This document shows, one piece after another, positions 43,386 to 53,033 of a DNA stretch of 64,000 nt (position 1 is its first letter; every line of letters begins with the position of its first letter). Position numbers and translations under genes: made by a program. The stretch spans positions 18,950 to 82,949 of the forward strand of contig NZ_LFCT01000028.1 in assembly GCF_008692605.1 (NCBI RefSeq), read 5' to 3'. This DNA is from Sphingobium estronivorans (GTDB taxonomy: Bacteria > Pseudomonadota > Alphaproteobacteria > Sphingomonadales > Sphingomonadaceae). The notes under the pieces were generated by a model. It was not told where the DNA came from and ran no database searches. It saw only the letters and a list, made by a program, of their open reading frames with translations.

Positions 43386-45527
43386 ATGCGTATCACTCCA
43401 GCCCTGCTGTTGGCGGGCACAGTCTTCGCGCCCATGGCGCAAGCACAGACCGACGCCGCGCCCGAAGCCAACCTGTCAGACCGCTTCTCTTTGGGCCAGA
43501 TCGTCGTCACCGCGCCGAAAACCCAGGGCATAGAGATTGACGGCAGCACCCTTTCCTCCGATGCCATCTACACCTTCAGCCGCACGGCGCTGGACGATGC
43601 AGTCAATCTGATGCCCGGCGTCGCGGCGGGCAATAGCGGCGGCACCCGCAACGAGCGGCTGGTGTTCGTGCGCGGCTTCGACCGCTTTCAGGTGCCGCTG
43701 TCCATCGACGGCATCCGTGTCTATCTGCCCGCCGACAACCGGTTGGACTATGGCCGCTTCCTGACCACCGACATTGCCGAAGTGCAGGTGGCAAAGGGCT
43801 ATGCCTCCGTCCTCGACGGCCCGGGCGGCATGGGCGGGGCAATCAACCTGGTCACGCGCAAACCGACCAAGGCATTGGACATCGACGTGCGCGGCATGGT
43901 GAATTTCGACAATGACACCGATTATGCGGGCTATTCCACATCGGCCATGGTCGGCACGAGGCAGGACAAATGGTACGCGCAGGCGAGCTACGCCCGCAGC
44001 TTCACCGATCATTGGGGCCTGCCCAATGACTTCACCCCCCGCAATCCGGCGCTGGAGGATGGCGGCGCGCGGGACTTTTCCCGCACGCGGGACTGGCGCA
44101 GCAATGTGAAGCTGGGCTTCACCCCCAACGCGACGGACGAATATGCGATCAGCTACACCCACCAGTCCGGCGACAAGGGCGCGCCGCTGCACATCAGCGA
44201 CACGGTGACGACGCCGCGTTTCTGGGACTGGCCGAAATGGGACATCGACAGCGTCTATTTCCTGTCGACCACCGCTCTGGGCGACCGTGCGACGCTCAAG
44301 AGCCGGGCCTATTACAACGTCTTCGATTCCATGCTGCGCTCCTTCGACGACCGGACGCTGACGACCCAGACCAAGGGCTATGCCTTCGACAGCCCCTATC
44401 GGGACAAGGCGTGGGGCGGCTCGCTCCAGCTCGATTTCCGCGCCAGCGACGCGGACACGCTGCGCATTGCCTGGCATTATCGCCACGACAAGCATGTGGA
44501 GTTCCAGACCAGCTTCTCCTCGACCGGCGTGGGAACGACCGAACCGAGACAGACGCAGACCGAAGACACCTATTCCATCGCGCTGGAGAATGAACTGCAC
44601 ATCACGCCCGCGCTCCGCTTCACCCTGGGCGGCAGCTATGACTGGCGCGACCTCAAGCTGGCGGAGGAATATGGCTCTCCGCTGGGCACCAATGGCGCGA
44701 AGCTGCTGTATAATTATCCCCGCCGCGACGCGGATACGTGGAACCTGCAAGGCCGGTTCGACTGGCAGGCGAGCGAGGCGCTGACGCTGCACGCCAGCCT
44801 TTCCTCCCGCGCCCGCTTTCCGACCATCTTCGAACGCTTCAGCCAGCGTTTCAACAGCGCCATCCCCAATCCCGACCTGAAGGCGGAACGCGCCACCAAT
44901 GCGGAAATCGGCGGAAGCTGGGCCAGCGGCCCGGTCCGGGTGGAAGGCGCGCTGTTCTACAGCTGGGTGCGCGACGCGATCTTCGGCGTACCGACGCCCG
45001 CCTATCCCTGCACCGCGTCGACCACGCCGCCCGCCATGCCCACGCCGGGCTGCGCGCTCACCAACCTGACGCAGAGCCGCAATGTGGGCAGCGGCCATTA
45101 TTATGGCGTGGAACTGTCCGTATCGGCAACGATCCTGCCGGGTCTGGACGCGGGCGTGAACTATACCGGGATCAAGCGGGTACTGGACTATGCCGCCAAC
45201 CCGCTCTTCCACCCGACCGGCGTGCCGACGCATAAGGGCTTTGCCTATCTGGACTGGGCGCCGGTCGAAAAGCTGCATATCGTTCCGAGCGTGGATCTCG
45301 CCTCCAACCGCTGGACGCTCTTCACCGCGACGACCGCAAGCCAGCCGCAAATCTATTACCGCACCGGGGCCTATGTGAATGCCGGGCTGCGCGTCGATTA
45401 TGCGCTGAACGACCATGTCGAGATCGGCGTGGGCGGGCGCAACCTGTTCGACGATTATTATACGCTGACCGACGGCTTCCCCGAGCCGGGCCGAACGTTG
45501 TTCGCCAGCATCCGGGCCCGCTACTAG
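43386..45527 (+). CDS. TonB-dependent receptor
   Basis: 713 aa. Signal peptide MRITPALLLAGTVFAPMAQAQ, a TonB box region (LGQIVVTAPK), a plug with RLVFVRGFDRFQVPLSIDG and GGMGGAINLVTRKP, and a barrel ending in ARY. It is shorter than the other two receptors and resembles siderophore/metal or vitamin receptors more than the long substrate receptors. One Cys pair (PCTASTT...GCALTN) sits in a loop near residue 540. AAGGGGA precedes the ATG. Partner genes are the divergent MauG-like and exported proteins. Confidence 0.93.
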   Translation: MRITPALLLAGTVFAPMAQAQTDAAPEANLSDRFSLGQIVVTAPKTQGIEIDGSTLSSDAIYTFSRTALDDAVNLMPGVAAGNSGGTRNERLVFVRGFDRFQVPLSIDGIRVYLPADNRLDYGRFLTTDIAEVQVAKGYASVLDGPGGMGGAINLVTRKPTKALDIDVRGMVNFDNDTDYAGYSTSAMVGTRQDKWYAQASYARSFTDHWGLPNDFTPRNPALEDGGARDFSRTRDWRSNVKLGFTPNATDEYAISYTHQSGDKGAPLHISDTVTTPRFWDWPKWDIDSVYFLSTTALGDRATLKSRAYYNVFDSMLRSFDDRTLTTQTKGYAFDSPYRDKAWGGSLQLDFRASDADTLRIAWHYRHDKHVEFQTSFSSTGVGTTEPRQTQTEDTYSIALENELHITPALRFTLGGSYDWRDLKLAEEYGSPLGTNGAKLLYNYPRRDADTWNLQGRFDWQASEALTLHASLSSRARFPTIFERFSQRFNSAIPNPDLKAERATNAEIGGSWASGPVRVEGALFYSWVRDAIFGVPTPAYPCTASTTPPAMPTPGCALTNLTQSRNVGSGHYYGVELSVSATILPGLDAGVNYTGIKRVLDYAANPLFHPTGVPTHKGFAYLDWAPVEKLHIVPSVDLASNRWTLFTATTASQPQIYYRTGAYVNAGLRVDYALNDHVEIGVGGRNLFDDYYTLTDGFPEPGRTLFASIRARY

Positions 45528-45533
45528 GGGACT

Positions 45534-45577
45534 GGAGCGCGCTGTATCCCACCCAATGCAGCGCGCTCCAAATTTTG
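45534..45577 (+). terminator. Rho-independent terminator of the TonB receptor gene
   Basis: GGAGCGCGCTG (45534-45544) and CAGCGCGCTCC (45559-45569) form a perfect 11-bp stem, 6 nt after the stop codon, followed by AAATTTT. Also placed to stop read-through into the opposite IclR gene. Nothing else is seen before 45671. Confidence 0.85.
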
Positions 45578-45670
45578 GTCGCATCATTCAGGCTGAAACG
45601 CAGGCGCAAGCCCTTGCAAGCTCATTCGTCGACGATCCGCCCGGCCAAGACCCCGGCGGGGGAGGATCGA

Positions 45671-46441
45671 TCAGATATTGCGAACATCACCGTCATGTCC
45701 AAGCAGGAAAGAGATGCGTTCCGCGCACGCGCGCAGGGCGATGGCCGTGTCCCCGTCCAGGCGCGCATCGAACGCCGTCGCGGGGCCCAGCGTGCACAGA
45801 ACAGCAGCACATCGGCCTTCGACGTCGAAAATGGGCGCCGCCAGCGCGTCGATGCCCGGCACCAGCAAGCCGTTGACGTTGGTCATCCGGCGTTCGCGAA
45901 TCTCGGACAGCAGCTCTCCGACGGGCTGGCGGTCCAGCGCGCCCATGCGGAATTGCTCATAATCCTCCGCGAACTGCAATTGCTCGCTCGACAGGAAAGC
46001 CGCGAAAATCAAGCCTGTCGCCGAACGAAGCGGAAGCACCGATCCCAACCGTGTGACGACCGTGATCGCTGAGATCGACTGCAACACCCGCACCGCCGTC
46101 GGGCCGCGATTGGCCCATACGCTCAGAAGGCAGGTAGAACCGATCCGCTCACGCAACGCCTCCATCGGTTCGGCCGAGACCTTGACCAGATCCACGCGCC
46201 CCAGCGCTGCCGCCCCCATGGCGATCATCTCCGCGCCAAGGCCGTAATGGCCGGTCGCCGGATCCTGCGCCGCCAGGCCGGCTTCGATCAGCGCATGCAC
46301 ATAACGGTGCACCTTGGCGGGTGCCATGCCCGCGACCTTGGCCACCTGCGACAGCGGCGCGAACGCCCCTGTCCGTCCCAGCGCCTTGAGTATCTCAGCC
46401 GTGGTAATGGCAGCCTGCACCTTGTCCCGCATGTCGGCCAT
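45671..46441 (-). CDS. IclR-family transcriptional regulator
   Basis: About 256 aa. An N-terminal winged helix (TTAEILKALGRTGAFAPLSQVA, VHRYVHALIEAGLA; shown in part) and the C-terminal IclR effector domain (GIDALAAPIFDVEGRCAAVLC) are clear. I favour the ATG at 46441, with GGAG 6 nt upstream; a GTG at 46468 is the alternative. It is divergent from the homogentisate operon and very likely regulates it through the palindrome between them. IclR proteins commonly control homogentisate and other aromatic genes. Confidence 0.88.
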   Translation of the reverse strand: MADMRDKVQAAITTAEILKALGRTGAFAPLSQVAKVAGMAPAKVHRYVHALIEAGLAAQDPATGHYGLGAEMIAMGAAALGRVDLVKVSAEPMEALRERIGSTCLLSVWANRGPTAVRVLQSISAITVVTRLGSVLPLRSATGLIFAAFLSSEQLQFAEDYEQFRMGALDRQPVGELLSEIRERRMTNVNGLLVPGIDALAAPIFDVEGRCAAVLCTLGPATAFDARLDGDTAIALRACAERISFLLGHDGDVRNI

Positions 46442-46486
46442 TTCATCTCCGGATTCTACGCCTTCCACTTCGCCTTAATTACGTTC

Positions 46487-46522
46487 CCAGATATTGATTA
46501 CGCAATACGTAATTTTATCTGG
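46487..46522. promoter_or_regulatory. Nested palindrome between the IclR gene and hmgA
   Basis: Outer arms CCAGATA (46487-46493) and TATCTGG (46516-46522); inner arms ATTACG (46497-46502) and CGTAAT (46508-46513). The inner part contains TTACGCAA (46498-46505), the octamer also found twice between hsaA and hsaC. It is well placed as the operator of the IclR regulator. Confidence 0.65.
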
Positions 46523-46682
46523 ACAGACTCGATCAACGGAGTCATTCTTAAGCTGCGCCCAGATCATTCGGGAAAGCCTGGGGAAGTCTGCAAGCCTCCG
46601 ACCGGTCTTCGCAGCCGCCGTCGACGAGCCAGCACATCCCGAAAACAGGGTAATCCCGAAACAGGACGAACGAGCAATCAGC

Positions 46683-48011
46683 ATGACCCTCCTTCATCCC
46701 CCGTTCGACGCAGCAACAGGCAACGCCCGGCCCATGCACAGCGGCTTCGGCAATCATGTGGCGACCGAAGCGGTGCCGGGCGCTCTGCCGGTGGGCCGCA
46801 ACAGCCCGCAAAAGGTCCCCTATGGCCTCTATGCCGAACAGCTGTCGGGCACGGCGTTTACCGCGCCAAGGACGCATAATCTGCGAAGCTGGCTCTACCG
46901 CATGCGTCCGGCCGCCATGCACCCGTCCTTCACCCCTTATGATGGGGCAGTGCTGCTCCGTTCGGCCCCCTTCGTGGAAGTGCCGCCTTCGCCCAATCGC
47001 CTGCGATGGGATCCGTTGCCGCAGCCTGAAACGGCGTGCGATTTCGTGGACGGGCTGGTGACATATGCGGGCAATGGCGACGTCGCCCGGAGCGAGGGCA
47101 TCGGCATCCATCTGTACCATGCGAACCGGTCGATGGAACGCCGGGCCTTTTTCAGCGCGGACGGCGAACTGCTCATCGTCCCTGAAGCGGGCACGATCGA
47201 ACTGCTGTCCGAAATGGGCCGCTTCACGGTCGAACCGCAGCAGGTCGCGGTCGTTCCTCGCGGCGTGCGCTTCCGCGTCCTGCTGTGCGGGGACATGGCG
47301 CGCGGCTATGTCTGCGAAAATTACGGCGCCCCCTTCCGCCTGCCCGATCTCGGGCCGATCGGCGCCAACGGGCTTGCAAACCCGCGCGATTTCGAGACGC
47401 CATCGGCCTGGTTCGAGGATGATGACTTTCCCTGGCTCCTGATCCAGAAGTTCCAGGGCGGCCTCTGGCAGACATCGCTGTCGCACTCCCCGTTCGACGT
47501 GGTTGCGTGGCATGGCAATCTTGCGCCTTATCGCTATGACCTGCGGCGCTTCAATACGATCAACACCGTCAGCTTCGACCATCCCGATCCTTCGATCTTC
47601 ACGGTCCTGACCTCGCCGTCCGACACGCCGGGGACGGCCAACTGCGATTTCGTCATCTTCCCACCACGCTGGATGGTAGGCGAAGACACTTTTCGTCCGC
47701 CCTGGTTCCACCGCAACGTCATGAGCGAGTTTATGGGCCTCATCCATGGCGTCTATGATGCCAAGGCCGGGGGTTTCCAGCCGGGCGGCGCATCGCTGCA
47801 CAATTGCATGAACGGCCATGGGCCGGATCAGGACACTTATGCCGCCGCCATCAAGGCCGATCTGGCGCCGGTCAAGATCAAGGATACCATGGCTTTCATG
47901 TTCGAAAGCCGTCACGTGATCCGGCCGACGCGCTGGGCTGTCGAGACGCCGGTCATGCAGATGGACTATGACGCCGTCTGGTCGGGATTTAACAAAGCGG
48001 AGATTGTCTGA
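46683..48011 (+). CDS. hmgA: Homogentisate 1,2-dioxygenase
   Basis: 442 aa, the normal family length, starting at the ATG at 46683. Signature segments are [26 protein letters not shown]-like [10 protein letters not shown], and the iron site region [17 protein letters not shown] with its His and Glu, plus a later His in [12 protein letters not shown]. It opens homogentisate to maleylacetoacetate in tyrosine/phenylalanine catabolism. Only an AGGACGA stretch about 14 nt upstream could serve as ribosome site. It is coupled to fumarylacetoacetase by one shared base (TGATG). Confidence 0.94.
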   Translation: MTLLHPPFDAATGNARPMHSGFGNHVATEAVPGALPVGRNSPQKVPYGLYAEQLSGTAFTAPRTHNLRSWLYRMRPAAMHPSFTPYDGAVLLRSAPFVEVPPSPNRLRWDPLPQPETACDFVDGLVTYAGNGDVARSEGIGIHLYHANRSMERRAFFSADGELLIVPEAGTIELLSEMGRFTVEPQQVAVVPRGVRFRVLLCGDMARGYVCENYGAPFRLPDLGPIGANGLANPRDFETPSAWFEDDDFPWLLIQKFQGGLWQTSLSHSPFDVVAWHGNLAPYRYDLRRFNTINTVSFDHPDPSIFTVLTSPSDTPGTANCDFVIFPPRWMVGEDTFRPPWFHRNVMSEFMGLIHGVYDAKAGGFQPGGASLHNCMNGHGPDQDTYAAAIKADLAPVKIKDTMAFMFESRHVIRPTRWAVETPVMQMDYDAVWSGFNKAEIV

Positions 48012-49315
48012 TGCCCCCCATGATCGATGCAACCCACGATCCCAGGCTGCGGAGCTGGGTCTCCGGCGCTGACGACCATGGGGACTTCCCCATTCAGAAT
48101 CTGCCCCTCGGCATGTTTTCGCCCCCGCAGGCCACGCCGCGCGCGGGCGTGGCGATCGGCGATCATATCCTCGATCTCAAGGCGGCGGCGCAGGCCGGTC
48201 TGATCGTGAACGAGTGCGCCGCGCTGGCCGCCGGGGCGAGCGACGGACTCAACGCTCTGCTGGCCGCCGGCTCCGCCGTGCGCGCCGACCTGCGAGCCCA
48301 GCTTTCCCGGCTCCTGGAGGCAGGCAGCCCGAAGCGGGCGGCGGCCGAGCCGATGCTGCATGCGCAGGCCGATTGTACCCTGCACCTGCCCGCGCGCATC
48401 GGCGACTACACCGATTTCTATGTCGGTATCCATCACGCCACCAACATCGGCAAGCTGTTCCGCCCCGACAATCCGCTGCTACCCAACTATAAATATGTGC
48501 CGATCGGCTATCATGGTCGCGCCTCCTCCATCCGGCCCAGCGGCGCGCCCGTGCGTCGGCCGGTCGGCCAGCAGAGCGGCGGCGACAGCGGCCCGGTCTT
48601 CGGCCCCTGCAAACGCCTCGACTATGAACTGGAGATGGGCGTCTGGATCGGCAGCGGCAATCCGCTGGGCGAGCCGATCGACATCGCCCGCGCGCCCGAT
48701 GCGATCGCCGGGCTGTCGCTGCTCAACGACTGGTCCGCGCGCGACATTCAGGCATGGGAATATCAGCCGCTGGGGCCGTTCCTCTCGAAGAGTTTCCTGT
48801 CGACCGTTTCGCCCTGGATCGTCACGGCCGAGGCGCTCGCGCCCTTCCGTATCGCCCAGCCCGCGCGGCCCGAGGGCGATCCGGCCCCGCTTCCCTATTT
48901 GCTGGACGAAGCGGATCAGGCCGGTGGCGCGTTCGCGATCATGCTGGAGGCGTTCATCAGCACCGCGCGGATGCGGCAGGAAGGGATCGCCCCGCACCTG
49001 CTGAGCCGGGGTCCGGCCAGCAACATGTACTGGACGGTGGCTCAGATGGTCGCCCATCACAGCGTCAATGGCTGCAACCTGCAATCCGGCGACCTGCTCG
49101 GTACCGGGACGATTTCCGCGCCCACGCGCGATGGCTTCGGGAGCCTCATGGAATTGTCGTCCGGCGGCAAGGAGCCGGTCGCGCTTCCCACCGGGGAAAG
49201 CCGTTCCTTCCTTGAGGACGGCGACCGCATCTCCCTGCGCGGCGTGATGGAGGCAAGCGGCTATCGATCCATCGGCTTCGGCGCGTGCGATGGCATAGTG
49301 GAGCCCGTCCGTTAA
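48011..49315 (+). CDS. fahA: Fumarylacetoacetase
   Basis: 434 aa. FAH fold: an N-terminal SH3-like domain, then the catalytic part with DYTDFYVGIHHATNIGKLFRP (shown shortened: DYTDFYVGIHHA), YHGRASSIRPSG, DYELEMGVWIG (metal-binding acidic residues) and LLNDWSARDIQ. It hydrolyses fumarylacetoacetate to fumarate and acetoacetate. No maleylacetoacetate isomerase gene is adjacent; it may lie elsewhere or the isomerisation may be glutathione-independent. Confidence 0.94.
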   Translation: MPPMIDATHDPRLRSWVSGADDHGDFPIQNLPLGMFSPPQATPRAGVAIGDHILDLKAAAQAGLIVNECAALAAGASDGLNALLAAGSAVRADLRAQLSRLLEAGSPKRAAAEPMLHAQADCTLHLPARIGDYTDFYVGIHHATNIGKLFRPDNPLLPNYKYVPIGYHGRASSIRPSGAPVRRPVGQQSGGDSGPVFGPCKRLDYELEMGVWIGSGNPLGEPIDIARAPDAIAGLSLLNDWSARDIQAWEYQPLGPFLSKSFLSTVSPWIVTAEALAPFRIAQPARPEGDPAPLPYLLDEADQAGGAFAIMLEAFISTARMRQEGIAPHLLSRGPASNMYWTVAQMVAHHSVNGCNLQSGDLLGTGTISAPTRDGFGSLMELSSGGKEPVALPTGESRSFLEDGDRISLRGVMEASGYRSIGFGACDGIVEPVR

Positions 49316-49407
49316 GGATTCCGCCCGGGGATGGATCGCACGCATGGACCTGATGAGCGCCTGCTCGGAGGTCCGCAGAAGCTATAGCCTTTTCAAAGCA
49401 AATGACA

Positions 49408-50271
49408 TCACCCACTGGCTCGATACGCAGATGGCGTCATGCCCACGGTCACTAAAAAATGCCGCGAAAATGCCGAATGGTCGGAGTAGCCGCAATGATA
49501 GGCGACCTGTTTGAGCGACAGGCTGTTTGCGGCCAGCAGTTCCTTTGCCCGCCTGATCCGCGCCGCCTGAAGATAATGGGAAAATGGCATGCCCATGTCG
49601 GCGCTGAAAATACGGGAAAACTGCCGCACGCCGATTTGGAACAGCGCCGACACCTCTTCCATCGAAATCCGCAACGTCGCGTGCGACTGAATATAATCGT
49701 CAATGATCTTCTGGCGCTCGCTCCTGTCTGCCTGCGAAGGGGACTGCCGGGCGACGCTGGACAGATAGCGCATCACGTCGAGACTGGCGAGTTCGCTGAG
49801 GCTTTCCAGCGCCGCAGCCGATACCCGATCCTGATGCCGCGTTTCCGCGATCAGCCGGAGCAAAGTCTGCTCGAGAGCTCCAGAATTGATATTCAGGCAA
49901 TGGCGCAGTGCCCCCGGCGTGATCCCCGCCAATGCCCGGTCCAGCTCCGGAAAGCGGCCTGGCGCAAATTCCAGCCGTCCCAGCCGCAGCGTTCCTCCTG
50001 CCGCTTTCAGACGCATCGGCATATGCGCCGGGATCAGCGTCACAGATCCGAAGGGAATGTCCGCGGCAAAGCCGTCATCGCCCTCGAAACAGCCCGTACC
50101 CTGTATGGGACTGGGAAAACGATAGGTCAGGCTATGCATGTCGTTCCGCACGACCCACCCTTGTGACAAGTCCCACTGATCGACCGTCAGATCGAACCGC
50201 AAATCACCGGAAGAGAGCCTCTGCTTGACGATCCTGTTCAATACAGGGGTCGAGATGCGCTGAACGTCCAT
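49408..50271 (-). CDS. AraC-family transcriptional regulator
   Basis: 287 aa. The C-terminal double HTH of AraC proteins is clear (ISMEEVSALFQIGVRQFSRIF and LSLKQVAYHCGYSDHSAFSRHF, given in part), ending GMTPSAYRASG. The N-terminal ~170 residues are cupin-like and would bind an effector. It lies in front of, and divergent from, the first sulfatase gene, so it is a candidate activator of it. No good ribosome site precedes the start. Confidence 0.88.
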   Translation of the reverse strand: MDVQRISTPVLNRIVKQRLSSGDLRFDLTVDQWDLSQGWVVRNDMHSLTYRFPSPIQGTGCFEGDDGFAADIPFGSVTLIPAHMPMRLKAAGGTLRLGRLEFAPGRFPELDRALAGITPGALRHCLNINSGALEQTLLRLIAETRHQDRVSAAALESLSELASLDVMRYLSSVARQSPSQADRSERQKIIDDYIQSHATLRISMEEVSALFQIGVRQFSRIFSADMGMPFSHYLQAARIRRAKELLAANSLSLKQVAYHCGYSDHSAFSRHFLVTVGMTPSAYRASG

Positions 50272-50398
50272 GTCCGGAAGATACTATCCAATGTCTCGAT
50301 TGTTCAAGACGCCCGGCATTGTGAATCCCCCGGCGCCCGATCCATAGATGGCGGACGATCATGCGAAGGTGACGCATGCGAGTGACAGGGGAGGAATG

Positions 50399-52771
50399 AT
50401 GAACCGGCAACGGCGCGGGCGACGTTTGGCAGGGCTGCTGGCGGCCACCGCAATGCTGGGTCCTGGCGCGGCTTTAGCGCGGACCGCGCCCGGCACGACC
50501 TTGCCCCGTCCCGCCGAACCGTTCCGGGGTTCGATCGAGCGGTCGGCGCGGCAATCGACACCGGCCTATCCCGCGCAGCAGACGGCGCCCGCCGGCGCGC
50601 CCAACATCCTGATCTTCATGACCGACGACATCGGTTTCGGCGTGGCCGGCGCGTTCGGCGGACCGATCCCAACCCCCAATCTGGATCGGCTCGCCAAGCG
50701 GGGCCTGACCTACAACCGCTTCCACACCACCGCCCTCTGTTCGCCGACCCGCGCCGCCCTGCTGACCGGGCGCAATCATCACGCGGTCGGCATGGGCGTC
50801 GTGACCGACATGACCACTGGCTATCCCGGCTATGATTCGAGCATCCCCAAGAGCGCGGCGACGATGGCGGAGGTGCTGCGGCAGAATGGCTACAGCACGG
50901 CCATGTTCGGCAAACATCATAATGTTCCGATCTGGGAATCATCCCCGGCCGGACCGTTCGATCACTGGCCGACGGGCCTCGGCTTCGACTATTTCTACGG
51001 CTTCATCGGCGGCGAGACCAACCAGTGGCATCCCGCGCTGGTCCGGGGCACGAACCACGTCGAAGCGCCGGATTCAGGTCGTCCGGACTCCGTGCTGGAC
51101 CGCTTCCTGGCCGACGACGCAATCCACTGGATTCACGAGCAGAAGGCATCCGCGCCCGATAAGCCCTTCTTCATCTATTATGCGCCGGGCACGGCCCATG
51201 CGCCGCATCAGGCACCGAAGGAATGGATCGCCCGGTTCAAGGGGCAATTCGACGCAGGGTGGGACGTGATGCGCGCGCAGACCGTCGCCCACCAGAAGGC
51301 GCAAGGATTGATCCCTGCCGATACCGCGACCACGCCGCGCCCGGATGGGCTGCCCGCCTGGGACAGCTTGTCCGCGCAGCAGAAAGCGGTCGCGGCCAGA
51401 ATGATGGAAGTCTTCGCGGGCATGATCGCCTATCAGGATGCGCAGATCGGCCGCGTGCTCGACGAGATCGACCGGATGGGACAGTCCCCGAACACGCTGA
51501 CCCTGTTCATCGAGGGGGACAACGGCACCAGTCCGGAAGGCACGATCAGGGGCACCACCAACTGGACCGCCGCCATGACCCGTTCGATCCAGGAAGACGA
51601 TGCCTGGCTGAAAACGCAGCTTGACGAACTGGGCGGCGAAAAGACCTATGAGCATTTCCCGACGGGCTGGGCATGGGCGCTGAACGCACCCTTTCCCTGG
51701 TTCAAGCAGGTCGCGTCCCATCTCGGCGGAACCCGCAATCCCATGGTGGTGTCCTGGCCCGCGAAGATCGCGCAGCGCGGTCTGCGCAGCCAGTTCCTGC
51801 ACGTCACCGACGTCATGCCCACCGTGCTGGAAGCCGCGGGCGTCGCCCTTCCATCGTCGGTCAACGGCGTCAAGCAGCAGAAGGTCGACGGCATCAGCTT
51901 TGCCTACAGCTTCGCGGATGCCAAAGCGCCGAGCGCGAAGCGGACGCAATATTTCGAAATGTTCGGCAATCGCGCCATCTATCACGATGGCTGGCTGGCC
52001 GGGACCACGCCCAACCGCGTGCCGTGGAAGAGCGCGGCCGACCATCCCGTCGACATCACCGACTGGAACTGGGAACTCTATGATCTCGATCATGACTTCG
52101 CGCAGGCCAACAATCTTGCGGCGAGCCGTCCCGAAAAGCTCCGCGCCCTCCAGAAGCTGTGGGACCGCGAGGCATGGGCGAACCATGTCTATCCGCTTGA
52201 CGACAGCACCTTGGCCCGGGTGCGCATCAATCCCTACCAGAAGGGCCGGGATCATTACAGCTATTGGGGGCCGGACCTGCACATCGCTCAGGAATCCTCG
52301 CCGCAACTGGGGCGCGCGGCCACCTTCTCGATAACGATGGACGTCACCATTCCCCAGCAAGGGCCTAAAGGTGTCCTGCTCGCCAGCGGCGGACGCTTTG
52401 GCGGCTGGTCCTTCTATTTCGACAAGGGGCGCCCGGCGATGGTCCATGCCCCGTCGCAGAGGGCTGACGGGCAATTCCGTGTCGTGGCCGCGACGCCGGT
52501 CAACCCCGGCCCCGTGCGCCTCACTTACAGCTTCGCGCGCAGCGGCAAGGGCGGCACGATGACCATCTCGGTCGATGGCAAGGAAGTCGGGCGCGGCCCT
52601 ATCGGCACCATTGCGCCATTCATCGCGGAAGTCACGGAAACCTTCGACACAGGCGATGACAGCGGCTCACGCGTGATCGATGATTATGCCGACGCCGTGC
52701 GCTTCAACGGCACCATCGGCAAGATCGATATCGACCTCAAACCGATGAATGCCGCGATAAAAGGCCAGTGA
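50399..52771 (+). CDS. Exported arylsulfatase (type I, formylglycine-dependent)
   Basis: 790 aa. A signal peptide (RLAGLLAATAMLGPGAALA) is followed by FMTDDIGFGVAG with the calcium-binding Asp76-Asp77, and the formylglycine motif Cys114-Ser-Pro-Thr-Arg118 in the LTGR context. The C-terminal ~250 residues form a beta-rich domain (SYWGPDLHIAQ, SITMDVTIPQQG, LLASGGRFGGWSFYFD) found in large arylsulfatases. I choose the second of two ATG codons (50399), 4 nt after GGAGG. It cleaves sulfate esters in the periplasm. It is a close paralogue of the sulfatase at 57.9-60.4 kb. Confidence 0.92.
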   Translation: MNRQRRGRRLAGLLAATAMLGPGAALARTAPGTTLPRPAEPFRGSIERSARQSTPAYPAQQTAPAGAPNILIFMTDDIGFGVAGAFGGPIPTPNLDRLAKRGLTYNRFHTTALCSPTRAALLTGRNHHAVGMGVVTDMTTGYPGYDSSIPKSAATMAEVLRQNGYSTAMFGKHHNVPIWESSPAGPFDHWPTGLGFDYFYGFIGGETNQWHPALVRGTNHVEAPDSGRPDSVLDRFLADDAIHWIHEQKASAPDKPFFIYYAPGTAHAPHQAPKEWIARFKGQFDAGWDVMRAQTVAHQKAQGLIPADTATTPRPDGLPAWDSLSAQQKAVAARMMEVFAGMIAYQDAQIGRVLDEIDRMGQSPNTLTLFIEGDNGTSPEGTIRGTTNWTAAMTRSIQEDDAWLKTQLDELGGEKTYEHFPTGWAWALNAPFPWFKQVASHLGGTRNPMVVSWPAKIAQRGLRSQFLHVTDVMPTVLEAAGVALPSSVNGVKQQKVDGISFAYSFADAKAPSAKRTQYFEMFGNRAIYHDGWLAGTTPNRVPWKSAADHPVDITDWNWELYDLDHDFAQANNLAASRPEKLRALQKLWDREAWANHVYPLDDSTLARVRINPYQKGRDHYSYWGPDLHIAQESSPQLGRAATFSITMDVTIPQQGPKGVLLASGGRFGGWSFYFDKGRPAMVHAPSQRADGQFRVVAATPVNPGPVRLTYSFARSGKGGTMTISVDGKEVGRGPIGTIAPFIAEVTETFDTGDDSGSRVIDDYADAVRFNGTIGKIDIDLKPMNAAIKGQ

Positions 52772-52832
52772 GAGCGGCGACCTAAGTCGATCCTGAACAA
52801 CTGCCTCTCTGATCTGGCGGGGGCGGGGCACG

Positions 52833-52929
52833 TACCAAGGCGCTGAGATTCTGACGCATCGCGACTTGGATCACTCAAGCGCCGCACGGGCTTGACCAGG
52901 ATCCGATGAGGCAAACGCATCGGATCCTG
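52833..52929 (+). repeat. Degenerate REP-like repeat, copy C
   Basis: It starts with TACCAAGGCGC as in copies A and B, then diverges. The second half is a perfect 12-bp stem CAGGATCCGATG/CATCGGATCCTG (52897-52908/52918-52929) with a 9-nt loop, resembling the GATCCGATGAG palindrome of copy B. It lies between convergent sulfatase and SnoaL-like genes. The remaining gap to 53034 holds nothing recognisable. Confidence 0.65.
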
Positions 52930-53033
52930 ATATCAGGCAGAACGGGCGCGAAAGAAATGGCTCGCCGGGCGAAACGCGCGCTCAAAGCGCCGCGTGAACG
53001 ACGTCAAAAAAAGCCTCGCAAAATTAAGGGCAT

